11,026 nucleotides of DNA from contig CP070688.1 in NCBI GenBank assembly GCA_020353135.1, positions 70,117 to 81,142 of the forward strand, read 5' to 3'. Origin of the DNA: Chloroflexota bacterium. Lineage in GTDB: Bacteria; Chloroflexota; Anaerolineae; Promineifilales; Promineifilaceae. Positions 1 through 5,851 of this stretch are shown here, piece after piece. Position 1 is the first letter of the stretch. Each line of letters begins with the position of its first letter. The notes under the pieces are model-generated. The model searched no databases, was not told the origin of the DNA, and worked only from the letters and a program-made list of their open reading frames with translations. The position numbers were made by a program, and so were the translations under genes.

Positions 1-165
1 CGGCCCGCCATCGAACTTAAAACCGTCTATCTCGTACAGATAGCCCCGGCCGCCGGGCTTGTCGCGCCTCTCGAAGATCTCAACATCGTAACCTCTAGCA
101 GCGAGACGAGCAGCCGCGCCCAGCCCACCGAATCCACTTCCAATGATGACTATCTTTTCGCTCAC
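1..165 (-). CDS. crtI: CrtI-type phytoene desaturase / FAD-dependent carotenoid oxidoreductase, N-terminal part (runs off the left edge)
   Basis: Fifty-five codons are visible, from a GTG at 165 to the window edge. The protein starts with a dinucleotide-binding fold: beta strand KIVIIG, then G9-x-G11-x-x-G14, then helix AAARLAARG and strand YDVEIFE with the acidic E32 expected to bind the FAD ribose. PGGR (37-40) and FDGGP (51-55) follow, which is the usual start of CrtI/CrtN-type desaturases. These are membrane-associated flavoproteins that dehydrogenate or isomerise carotenoid precursors; the exact substrate cannot be told from this fragment. GTG is chosen because a purine-rich GAAAGAGAGA lies a few bases upstream. 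A diverged second copy of the same 5' end sits at 2187-2258. The family call is solid; crtI versus crtN/crtO/crtD-like is not resolved. Confidence 0.8.
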   Translation of the reverse strand, partial: MSEKIVIIGSGFGGLGAAARLAARGYDVEIFERRDKPGGRGYLYEIDGFKFDGGP

Positions 166-239
166 GCTGATCTCTCTTTCAACTTATAGACCTCATTCGA
201 ACCCAAATCAATATCAACAAATCTGTAGATAATCAAATG

Positions 240-482
240 CTATCTTCTCAGAGGATCGGCAATCTCTTTTGGAAAAACGAAACTCTCTGATAACCCAACC
301 TTATTAGAGGAAATTATAACCTCACTATTCTTCCCACCAATACCGTTTCCCATCAATATCTGCACATCGTAGATGCCGGGGAGATCATGATCAACTAAAG
401 AGCATCCCCGAGAGTTCGCCCAAACATCCGACTCCAGTTTAGTCGTGACCAGACGGTAACCGCTCGATCGTTGGACCAACAC
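240..482 (-). CDS. Orphan hypothetical ORF, 80 aa, doubtful
   Basis: An 80-codon frame begins at a GTG with no convincing Shine-Dalgarno. The frame stays open upstream to a stop at 525-527 but has no better start there. The product is moderately hydrophilic, with no signal peptide, membrane segment or motif I can name. The segment LPGIYDVQILMGNG loosely resembles an edge strand of an Ig-like or beta-sandwich domain, so it could be the tail of a decayed larger protein. It ends 74 bp before the crtI start on the same strand, so co-transcription is possible. The DNA is AT-rich compared with the right half of the window. It may be chance. Confidence 0.22.
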   Translation of the reverse strand: MLVQRSSGYRLVTTKLESDVWANSRGCSLVDHDLPGIYDVQILMGNGIGGKNSEVIISSNKVGLSESFVFPKEIADPLRR

Positions 483-546
483 TCGAGAATATCGAACACA
501 ATGATTCGGCTCATGAGCAAAAGATTAACTATATATATACAATACC

Positions 547-575
547 TTGACAATAATTAGATAATGGCATATTAT
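547..575 (+). promoter_or_regulatory. Strong sigma70-type promoter for the FAS1 gene
   Basis: A perfect -35 (TTGACA, 547-552), a 17-bp spacer and a 5/6 -10 (TATTAT, 570-575) are present. Just upstream (about 518-546) is a very AT-rich stretch including ATATATATA, which could act as an UP element. Transcription would start near 582, giving an unusually long leader of about 165 nt before the FAS1 ATG at 749. Confidence 0.75.
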
Positions 576-732
576 AAATGGTACGCGCCGTTAAATGGCG
601 TCAGATTTGAAGCCAGAAACCCTTGATAAACTGGTCTTGCAGTTAGCTTGGGAATCAAATTGGAAACACAGGGACAAATCTATAACTGGCAAACTGTTGT
701 AAGTAGACAAATACAGATCAAGTACAACCCAT

Positions 733-738
733 AAGGAG
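733..738 (+). promoter_or_regulatory. Ribosome-binding site of the FAS1 gene
   Basis: AAGGAG lies 10 nt before the ATG at 749 and fixes that start. Confidence 0.85.
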
Positions 739-748
739 ATTTACAATC

Positions 749-1720
749 ATGAAACGTCTAACCAGAAGTATTACTATCGCAATCTTGGCTCTTTTAGTAG
801 CAGTGCCGCTTGTTGGAGCCGCCGGTCATAAAACAATAGTCGAAATCGCAGTGGAAGACGGCCGCTTTGACACTTTGGTCGCTGCTGTTGTAGCTGCCGA
901 CCTTGCTGATGCGCTGTCAGGCGGCGAATGGACCGTATTCGCGCCAACTGACGATGCTTTCGCAAAACTGGGCTTGAATGAGAACAACATCGCCAGCGCC
1001 TTCAGCAAGGCCGAACTGACCGATATTCTGCTCTACCACGCCCTGGCAAGTGAAGTGAATTCCGACAAAGCCTTGACGCTGCTGGGCGATGTGACCATGG
1101 CCAATGGCGCGCTGGCCGGCCTGAAGGCTTTCGAAGGCGAATTGTTCGTCAATGACGATTCCAAGGTCATCATTCCTGATGTCAGCGCCTCCAACGGCGT
1201 CATTCACGTGGTCGATACCGTCATCCTCGGCCCCTGGCCGCGCGGCGAAGAGGACACGGCCGTGGGCGGTGGCGGCAGCGAAGCTGCCAGCGGCAATACA
1301 ATCGTCGATATCGCCGTTAACAATGGCAGTTTTGACACCCTGGTTGCCGCTGTCGTCTATGCTGGTTTGGCCGACGCCCTGTCCGGTGGCGAGTGGACTG
1401 TTTTCGCCCCGACCGATGATGCCTTCGCCAAACTGGGTCTCAATGCCAACAACATAACCGGTGCCTTTAGCAAGGCTGAGCTGGCAGATATCTTGCTCTA
1501 CCATGCTCTGAGCGGGGAAGTTAATTCAGACAAAGCGCTGACGTTGCTGGGTGATGTAACAATGGCCAATGGTCAGCTCGCCGGCCTGAAAGCATTTGAT
1601 GGCTCCCTGTTCGTGAATGACGATTCCAAGGTTATTATCCCCGACGTGAACGCAGACAACGGCGTGATTCATGTTGTTGATACCGTCATCCTCGGCCCCT
1701 GGCCCATGACCGCAGAGTAA
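749..1720 (+). CDS. Secreted protein with two tandem FAS1 (fasciclin/beta-Ig-H3) domains
   Basis: The 323-aa product begins with a Sec signal peptide: basic MKRLTR, hydrophobic core to about residue 22, likely cleavage after VGA or GAA near residue 25. Domain 1 is residues 29-164 and domain 2 is 184-319; a 19-residue acidic/glycine linker containing GGGGS joins them, and only MTAE follows. Each domain has the FAS1 signatures TVFAPTDDAF (H1), the YHAL element, and IHVVDTVIL (H2). By hand alignment the domains agree at 119 of 136 positions. FAS1 proteins are extracellular adhesion or matrix proteins; bacterial ones are secreted or surface-held and mostly lack a known ligand. No anchor (lipobox, LPXTG, C-terminal helix) is seen, so the protein is probably released or held non-covalently. 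It appears monocistronic, with its own promoter and a downstream terminator. Confidence 0.92.
   Translation: MKRLTRSITIAILALLVAVPLVGAAGHKTIVEIAVEDGRFDTLVAAVVAADLADALSGGEWTVFAPTDDAFAKLGLNENNIASAFSKAELTDILLYHALASEVNSDKALTLLGDVTMANGALAGLKAFEGELFVNDDSKVIIPDVSASNGVIHVVDTVILGPWPRGEEDTAVGGGGSEAASGNTIVDIAVNNGSFDTLVAAVVYAGLADALSGGEWTVFAPTDDAFAKLGLNANNITGAFSKAELADILLYHALSGEVNSDKALTLLGDVTMANGQLAGLKAFDGSLFVNDDSKVIIPDVNADNGVIHVVDTVILGPWPMTAE
833..1705 (+). repeat. Intragenic tandem duplication encoding the two FAS1 domains
   Basis: Two 408-bp units (833-1240 and 1298-1705) are offset by 465 bp, exactly 155 codons. They encode about 87% identical protein, with most DNA differences at third positions. A 26-bp block is identical in both (1214-1239 and 1679-1704), as is most of the stretch encoding VNDDSKVIIPDV. 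Confidence 0.9.
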
Positions 1721-1801
1721 GTATCGCAGGCTAAAGTCACCAATAAATCACAACAGTACCCTACGATAACACATTCGAACACAGCAGTTACCGCTGGAAA
1801 G

Positions 1802-1847
1802 CAGGTCATGGCTTAACAAGTATAAGCTATGACCTGTTATCCTTTTA
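1802..1847 (+). terminator. Intrinsic terminator of the FAS1 gene
   Basis: A 14-bp stem (arms 1802-1815 and 1823-1836, one G-T wobble) closes a 7-nt loop and is followed by a T-rich run (1837-1847). It lies about 80 bp after the FAS1 stop and before the resolvase relic. Confidence 0.8.
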
Positions 1848-1878
1848 TAGCCGTAGTGCTGCGTTTTCTCTGGACTGA

Positions 1879-2178
1879 CTTTTCCTCCCAAAAAGCAATC
1901 CTTCAGAACCATACGGCCATAGCCTGACGCAAGGGAAGTTCACCTTCCATATCTTTGCAACAATGGCCGAGTTCGAATGCGACATTATCCGGGAACGTAT
2001 CATGGCGGGACTAGCGGCCGCACGGGCTCGAGGACGCAAAGGTGGCCGGCCGAAAGGACTGTCGAAGAAAGCACAGCACACGGCCGTTATTGCAGAAAGG
2101 CTTTACGAAGAAAGGCAGTTAACCGTTAAGGAAATCTGTGAGCAACCCTCGATTTCTAAAATGACGCTCTGCAACTAA
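1879..2178 (+). pseudogene. Serine recombinase (resolvase/invertase family) relic, C-terminal part only
   Basis: From about 1930 the frame reads GKFTFHIFATMAEFE, then RERIMAGLAAARARGRKGGRPKGL. This is the end of the catalytic domain and the hinge of Tn3-type resolvases and DNA invertases, followed by a Hin-like helix-turn-helix that stops at SKMTLCN, where the family normally continues TLYRYL and a few residues more. The whole N-terminal catalytic domain with the nucleophilic serine is missing: the frame is closed by TGA at 1876-1878 and residues before about 1930 do not match the family. ATG 1963 is therefore an internal methionine, not a gene start. The relic cannot be an active recombinase and marks a former mobile element. 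It ends 8 bp before the crtI fragment. Confidence 0.85.
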
Positions 2179-2186
2179 ATCAGGCA

Positions 2187-2258
2187 CCGGGCCGCCAACC
2201 GAGCGGCTGCATCCAAACCACCAAAGCCTGTGCCGATAATGATGACTTTCTCGCTCAC
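2187..2258 (-). pseudogene. 5' fragment of a second crtI-type desaturase gene (24 codons), truncated
   Basis: A GTG at 2258 opens a 24-codon frame starting VSEKVIIIGTGFGG and ending AAARLAAR, the FAD-binding start of a CrtI-type protein. It agrees with the gene at 1-165 at 20 of 24 residues but at only 47 of 72 bases, so it is an old paralogue and not a recent copy. AGGAAA-type ribosome-binding sequence lies just upstream. After AAAR the similarity ends abruptly: three foreign codons and a TAG (2175-2177) follow, inside the tail of the resolvase relic. The gene was evidently cut by an insertion or deletion at about 2186. Confidence 0.85.
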
Positions 2259-2647
2259 AGTTTTTCCTGTTTCCTACATATGAGGTTTGAACGCCAAGCC
2301 GAAATCTGGCTTTGACAGCTCAGCAACACGACACGCGTTGTACCCGATTGCCGAACCTGTAAGTCGTCAGATCCTTTGGGCAAATGGGCGACTAATAGAC
2401 AGAGCATTCACCCCCTTCTCTTGGCGGTAAGGCGAGCAATCAATCATAACACTGCCTCCGGGACTGATCGGCTAGTGAGACGCAGCTTACACTAGCGAAT
2501 AGCTGCTTTGGGATTCTGCGAAGCGATGCACCGTTTACCACTTGGCCTATCGGCAGTCTGGCGCTGATCGCTAACGACTTTTGTGTATTGTGTCCAGTAA
2601 TACGAGTGTGACGCTTGCGGCCAGCCGGCAGGTAATATCCGTACTGG
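2259..2647. other. Gene-poor stretch, no supported gene
   Basis: About 390 bp between the crtI fragment and the thioredoxin gene. A minus-strand frame at 2440-2658 (72 codons) has an unremarkable composition and matches nothing I recognise, so I do not call it. Small inverted repeats are present: 2471-2477 with 2490-2496 (7 bp, 12-nt loop) and 2296-2300 with 2308-2312. No RNA gene or attachment site is evident. It may be decayed sequence left by the event that broke the crtI paralogue. Confidence 0.4.
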
Positions 2648-3136
2648 CTAACTCTCATCCTCCCTCAATAGTGGCCCAAGGATCCCATCAAGCTGATCGG
2701 GACTTATCGGCCCGACGAATTGGTGCACCACCTCTCCATCCCTGCCAATGAGAATCGTGACGGGTGGCCCAACTACCTGGAAATCTTTGGCGATTTCCCC
2801 TTTGCGGTCCACCACTATCGGATACGAGACACCAACCTTTTCAGCGTAGCTGCGAACCGCGGACTCGTTTTCGCGATAGTTCACCCCCAAGAGAACGAAT
2901 CCGAGAGCCTGGTATTCCTCATGAAACTTCTGGAGGGCGGGCATCTCGGTCCGGCAGGGAGGACACCATGATGCCCAGAAATTGAGAGCGACTACCCGCC
3001 CGTCATAATCTGAGAGGTAAGCGGTCTTTCCTTCGAGAAGCGGGAAAGCCAGGGTCTCGGAGCTAGATCGAGCGCAACCTGCAAGCGCAAGCGTTGCAAC
3101 GACCACGATCAGCAAGGCAACTCTGCCCCGACTCAT
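2648..3136 (-). CDS. Lipoprotein thioredoxin, TlpA/ResA/CcmG-like
   Basis: The 162-aa product has a lipoprotein signal (MSRGR, hydrophobic stretch, lipobox L-A-G-C with C21 as the lipidated residue), then a thioredoxin fold with WASWCPPCR (active-site C58-P-P-C61) and a cis-proline loop near VGPPVTIL (P125). An insert after the first helix (about 80-105) and the phrases LNFWASWCPPC and ILIGRDGEVV are typical of the TlpA/ResA/CcmG branch of AhpC-TSA/redoxin proteins. These are anchored outside the cytoplasmic membrane and reduce cysteines, for example apocytochrome c or cupredoxin maturation proteins. No cytochrome-biogenesis gene is adjacent, so the partner is unknown. AGGAG (3145-3149) is 8 nt before the ATG and supports this start. 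A tiny leader ORF overlaps this ribosome-binding site. Confidence 0.9.
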   Translation of the reverse strand: MSRGRVALLIVVVATLALAGCARSSSETLAFPLLEGKTAYLSDYDGRVVALNFWASWCPPCRTEMPALQKFHEEYQALGFVLLGVNYRENESAVRSYAEKVGVSYPIVVDRKGEIAKDFQVVGPPVTILIGRDGEVVHQFVGPISPDQLDGILGPLLREDES

Positions 3137-3141
3137 CTTTG

Positions 3142-3171
3142 TTACTCCTGTACCCAGCCAAGAAAATCCAT
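3142..3171 (-). CDS. Possible 9-aa leader peptide (uORF) of the thioredoxin gene
   Basis: ATG at 3171 is preceded at 6 nt by GAGGAG (3178-3183), a stronger Shine-Dalgarno than most in this window. It encodes MDFLGWVQE and a TAA that stops 5 nt before the thioredoxin ATG at 3136. The thioredoxin gene's own AGGAG lies inside the last uORF codons, so ribosomes finishing the leader would cover or free that site. This arrangement suits translational coupling or attenuation. It has no run of a single regulatory amino acid. It could be chance; nothing beyond the layout supports expression. Confidence 0.4.
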   Translation of the reverse strand: MDFLGWVQE

Positions 3172-3183
3172 TATTAACTCCTC

Positions 3184-3459
3184 TGTCCGTTACCAGGCAC
3201 CTTGGCGACAGCTAATAAGAGAGCTCGACAGTAGTGGGGTGCGGGTCAGCGGGCAAGGTCTACCCATCTGACAGTTGAACTGCCATCGCCCATATAAGCG
3301 AAGCGAGACAGCTTGAAGACAGTCTAGATCACACAAGGCAAAGACGTCAAGATTGTTACAGAATGCACAATTTCGCATGGGCGATTTATGTCTTTAACAC
3401 AGAGAAAGGAGAATAGGATCTCCTCTCATCTCATTACGGTTAGCGCTTGACGCAAATTG
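3184..3459. other. Intergenic stretch between divergent genes, no supported gene
   Basis: This separates the thioredoxin gene (minus) from the PPOX gene (plus) and should hold both promoters. A cysteine-rich 62-codon minus frame at 3190-3378 has no recognisable features and is not called. A 6-bp inverted repeat AGGAGA/TCTCCT with a 6-nt spacer lies near 3406-3423. TTGACG at 3447-3452 is a possible -35 for the PPOX gene, but no good -10 sits 16-18 bp after it. Confidence 0.4.
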
Positions 3460-3476
3460 TCGGCTAAAATAGCCGA
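3460..3476. repeat. 17-bp palindrome, possible operator
   Basis: TCGGCTA and TAGCCGA arms (7 bp, perfect) flank a 3-base AAA centre. It lies about 80 bp before the PPOX start and just after a TTGACG. No T-run follows, so it is more likely a protein-binding site than a terminator. Confidence 0.45.
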
Positions 3477-3500
3477 AATGCTTTTCAATAACAACCTGCT

Positions 3501-3530
3501 CTTAATCCGTTTAATCCACGTTCATCCGCG
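3501..3530 (+). repeat. Three 10-bp degenerate repeats (ATCCG type)
   Basis: Three consecutive 10-bp units (CTTAATCCGT, TTAATCCACG, TTCATCCGCG) stand directly before the PPOX ribosome-binding site. Similar ATCCG-rich strings occur as dispersed intergenic repeats in various bacterial genomes (from memory). Confidence 0.5.
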
Positions 3531-3554
3531 TCCAATTTCGTGAGGAAACACAGT

Positions 3555-3956
3555 ATGTTCACCGAAAAAGAAATCGCCTATCTGCAATCACAACCTCTGG
3601 CCCGGTTGGCCACGGTCGACCAAGATGGGCAGCCGGACAACTCGGCCGTCGGCTTTCGCTTTGACGGCCAGACCATCACCATCGGCGGCATGGCCATGGC
3701 CAAAACGCGCAAGTATAAGAACGTGGCCGCCGGCAATAATAAGATCGCCATCATCGTCGACGACCTGGAATCCGTCGATCCCTGGAAGCCGCGGGGCATT
3801 CGCATTTTCGGGACGGCCGAGGCGTTGGATCAGGGCGGCTCTTTCGGCGACGGTCACCTGCTGCGCATCACGCCGACCATCTCCTGGAGTTGGAATGTCG
3901 AGGGCCCATCCATGATTGACGGGCGGTTCGTGCCGCATAGGACGGTGCATCAGTGA
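3555..3956 (+). CDS. PPOX-class flavin/F420-dependent oxidoreductase (pyridoxamine-phosphate-oxidase fold)
   Basis: The 133-aa product is a single split-barrel domain: start MFTEKEIAYLQSQPLARLAT, then GQPDNSAVGFRFDG, the GGMAMAKTRKYKNV segment (44-57) that contacts the cofactor phosphate in the family, IAIIVDDLESVDPWKPRGI (64-82), and the C-terminal strand RITPTISWSW. This pattern matches the short PPOX proteins annotated as F420-dependent oxidoreductases. Reaction and substrate are unknown; FMN or F420 could be bound. The ATG at 3555 has GAGGAA at 7 nt. The frame extends to a GTG at 3540, but that lies upstream of the Shine-Dalgarno and was rejected. About 100 bp separate it from the VOC gene on the same strand, so they may share a transcript. 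Confidence 0.85.
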   Translation: MFTEKEIAYLQSQPLARLATVDQDGQPDNSAVGFRFDGQTITIGGMAMAKTRKYKNVAAGNNKIAIIVDDLESVDPWKPRGIRIFGTAEALDQGGSFGDGHLLRITPTISWSWNVEGPSMIDGRFVPHRTVHQ

Positions 3957-3984
3957 ACAGTGGTGAGTGGACAGTGGGCAGTGG
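3957..3984 (+). repeat. Four tandem 7-bp repeats (ACAGTGG type)
   Basis: ACAGTGG, TGAGTGG, ACAGTGG and GCAGTGG follow one another without gaps, starting at the first base after the PPOX stop codon. A further two degenerate units may extend to 3998. This resembles the short tandemly repeated (STRR) heptamers known from cyanobacteria and also common in filamentous Chloroflexota. Confidence 0.7.
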
Positions 3985-4060
3985 TTGGTCGCTAGTCGCC
4001 GATCGATGGGGCTATGAGCTAGGGGCTAATCGCCGATGACTTTCAGCAGGAGACAGTATC

Positions 4061-5176
4061 ATGACCATTGAGGGCTTGCACCATATTACCCTTGTGTGCT
4101 CGAATGCGCAGAGGACGATTGATTTTTACACCGGCGTCTTGGGGCAGCGGCTGGTGAAGAAGACGGTCAACTTCGACGATCCCGGCAGCTATCATCTTTA
4201 TTTCGGCGATGAGACCGGCCGGCCGGGCACGGCCATCACCTACTTCGAGTGGGCCAACGCGCCCAAGGGCCGGCCGGGCATCGGCGGCACCCATCATTAC
4301 GCCCTGCGCGTGGCCGATATGGACGGCCTGCTCAAGTGGAAGCGTCGCCTGACCGATCTCGGGCACCCGGTGGATGGCCCCTATGATCGCCACTATTTCA
4401 CCTCTATCTACTTCCGCGATCCGGATGGGGTGATCATCGAGATCGCCACCGATGGGCCCGGCTGGACCGTGGACGAATCAGCAGACCAGATCGGCGCGGC
4501 GTATCGAGAGCCGCCGCGAGATATGATCGTCCGTAATCGCGACGAAGATCGCATCGCGGCCACGACCTGGCCCGAGCCGGCGCCGGAAATCACCCCGGAG
4601 ATGGCTCTCAGCCAGGGCATGCACCACATCACGGCCATCGGCACCGATATCGAACGGTGCCATGCCTTTCTCGGCCTGGTGCTGGGCCTGCGGCGGGTCA
4701 AGATGACCTCCAACTTTGACGATCCAACTTCGGCGCATTGGTATTGGGGAAGCGAAGACGGCCGGCCGGGCACCTTGATCACCTATTTTGAACGCGATCC
4801 GAGCGACCCTCGCTACCAGCGGGCCCGCATGGGCGTTGGGCAGACCCATCATTACGCCTTCGCCGTGCCCGACGACGAGACGCAACTGGCCTTCCGCGAG
4901 AAGCTCATCAGCCATGGCTACCGGGTCTCGCCGGTGATGGACCGGATCTACTTCAAGAGCATCTACACCAGCGATCCGGACGGCCATATCGTGGAGTTGG
5001 CCACGGCCGGACCGGGTTTCCTGGTCGACGAGGATCGGGCGTCGTTGGGCCAGGCGCTTAAACTGCCGTCGTGGCTGGAGATTCACCGCTCGGAAATCGA
5101 AGCCGGGTTGTCGCCAGCCAGTACACCGGCCTGGCCGCCGGCGGGTGAAGGCGCGCCAGCAGGAGCCGGCGAGTGA
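4061..5176 (+). CDS. Two-domain VOC (glyoxalase/bleomycin-resistance) protein, ring-cleaving-dioxygenase-like (MhqO/MhqE family)
   Basis: The 371-aa product has two vicinal-oxygen-chelate modules, roughly residues 3-140 and 185-325, plus a low-complexity Pro/Ala/Gly tail. Each module repeats the same landmarks: LHHITLV (H7/H8) and MHHITAI (H188/H189); NFDDPGSYHLYFGDETGRPGT and NFDDPTSAHWYWGSEDGRPGT; THHYALRV (H78/H79) and THHYAFAV (H263/H264); and DPDGVIIEIATDGPG (E127) and DPDGHIVELATAGPG (E312). His-His-Glu is the expected metal triad, and both modules keep it. The family includes Bacillus MhqO, MhqE and MhqA, dioxygenase-like proteins linked to resistance to hydroquinones and catechols; actual ring cleavage is inferred. 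AGGAG (4048-4052) is 8 nt before the ATG. The stop overlaps the next start by 4 bp, indicating a tightly coupled operon. Confidence 0.9.
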   Translation: MTIEGLHHITLVCSNAQRTIDFYTGVLGQRLVKKTVNFDDPGSYHLYFGDETGRPGTAITYFEWANAPKGRPGIGGTHHYALRVADMDGLLKWKRRLTDLGHPVDGPYDRHYFTSIYFRDPDGVIIEIATDGPGWTVDESADQIGAAYREPPRDMIVRNRDEDRIAATTWPEPAPEITPEMALSQGMHHITAIGTDIERCHAFLGLVLGLRRVKMTSNFDDPTSAHWYWGSEDGRPGTLITYFERDPSDPRYQRARMGVGQTHHYAFAVPDDETQLAFREKLISHGYRVSPVMDRIYFKSIYTSDPDGHIVELATAGPGFLVDEDRASLGQALKLPSWLEIHRSEIEAGLSPASTPAWPPAGEGAPAGAGE

Positions 5177-5814
5177 TTCAGGTCGATCCCCACGGCGGCA
5201 AGCCGGTACTGACGGCCGGCCAGCCGCTCGATCAGGCGACCGGGGCATTGATCCTGGTTCACGGCCGGGGCGATTCGGCGGCCGGCATCCTGGGCCTGGC
5301 CGAAGTGCTGCACCAGCCCGACTTCGCCTATTTGGCGCCCCAGGCGGCCGGTGGAAGCTGGTATCCTTACAGTTTCCTGGCCCCTATCGCCGATAATGAG
5401 CCGGGCATCACCTCGGGCATCGCCGCCCTGGGGGATGTGGTCGAGCGCGTCGCGACAGCCGGCCTGGCCTATGAAAGGATCGTCGTCGGCGGTTTTTCGC
5501 AGGGCGCTTGCCTGGCCTCTGAGTTCGTCGCCAGGAACCCGCGGCGTTATGGCGGGCTGCTGGCCTTCAGCGGCGGCCTGATCGGTCCCGAGGGCACGCC
5601 GCGCGACTACGCTGGCGCATTAGACGGCACGCCGGTCTTTTTGGGTTGTAGCGACGTCGATTTCCACGTTCCCAAGCAGCGGGTAGAGCTAACGGCCCAG
5701 GTCATGGAAAGGATGAGCGCCGAGGTCACCATGCGCCTCTATCCGGGCATGGGCCACACCGTCAACCAGGACGAGATAGACTTCGGCCGGACGCTGCTGG
5801 CCGCCGTAAGGTGA
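5173..5814 (+). CDS. Alpha/beta-hydrolase, phospholipase/carboxylesterase family (MhqD/YpfH-like)
   Basis: The 213-aa product has the short carboxylesterase layout: ALILVHGRGDSA (oxyanion strand, 25-36), nucleophile elbow GFSQG with S109, acid D163 in CSDVDFHVP, and H195 in PGMGHTV. The length is normal for cytoplasmic esterases of this family (Bacillus MhqD, E. coli YpfH, acyl-protein thioesterases). It starts with GTG inside the last codons of the VOC gene (GTGA overlap), so translation is probably coupled and the two likely act in one pathway. In Bacillus, mhqE and mhqD form an operon of the same two families. A possible job is hydrolysing an ester or lactone from ring-cleavage products, or removing thiol adducts; the substrate is not shown by the sequence. 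Confidence 0.9.
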   Translation: MIQVDPHGGKPVLTAGQPLDQATGALILVHGRGDSAAGILGLAEVLHQPDFAYLAPQAAGGSWYPYSFLAPIADNEPGITSGIAALGDVVERVATAGLAYERIVVGGFSQGACLASEFVARNPRRYGGLLAFSGGLIGPEGTPRDYAGALDGTPVFLGCSDVDFHVPKQRVELTAQVMERMSAEVTMRLYPGMGHTVNQDEIDFGRTLLAAVR

Positions 5815-5819
5815 CGACG

Positions 5820-5851
5820 GCCGCCGCCCTTCAGGTATAATCGGCGGCGGC
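5820..5851 (+). promoter_or_regulatory. GC hairpin with TATAAT in its loop, abutting the MutS-like start codon
   Basis: A perfect 9-bp inverted repeat (5820-5828 with 5843-5851) encloses a 14-nt loop that contains GGTATAAT (-10 box, 5836-5841). The right arm ends at the base before ATG 5852. No Shine-Dalgarno is present. If TATAAT is the -10, transcription would start about 5848 and the mRNA would be nearly leaderless. A -35 is only weak (GTGACG at 5811-5816 with a 19-bp spacer). Alternatively the hairpin ends the upstream operon, but no T-run follows. Confidence 0.55.

Noticed and set aside
917..1504. 195-codon minus frame opposite the FAS1 gene
   Set aside because: Shadow of a strongly supported gene; it repeats because the FAS1 domains repeat.
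1963..2178. Treating the 71-codon frame as an intact small DNA-binding protein
   Set aside because: The matching resolvase homology continues upstream of this ATG, and the catalytic domain is missing, so a relic is the better reading.
2471..2496. 7-bp inverted repeat as a recombination (attC-like) site
   Set aside because: No conserved attC core boxes or typical pairing geometry can be seen; it is a short chance-level repeat.
2440..2658. 72-codon minus frame with ATG overlapping the thioredoxin stop codon (GGAGG nearby)
   Set aside because: The product has no domain, signal or membrane segment and an unremarkable composition; the GGAGG is explained by the coding sequence of the thioredoxin gene's Arg-Glu-Asp-Glu end.
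3190..3378. Cysteine-rich 62-codon minus frame
   Set aside because: No ribosome-binding site, no pattern to the cysteines that I recognise, and it lies in what should be a promoter region.
3447..3475. TTGACG plus TAGCCG as a promoter for the PPOX gene
   Set aside because: The -10 matches at only two bases with a 17-bp spacer, and the better TAAAAT is only 12 bp away; mentioned only as a possible -35.
3540..3956. GTG at 3540 as PPOX start
   Set aside because: It precedes the Shine-Dalgarno GAGGAA; ATG 3555 has correct spacing and gives the normal family N-terminus.
4478..5248. 256-codon minus frame opposite the VOC and esterase genes
   Set aside because: Shadow frame, common in GC-rich coding DNA; no start signal and an Arg/Gly/Pro-rich product.
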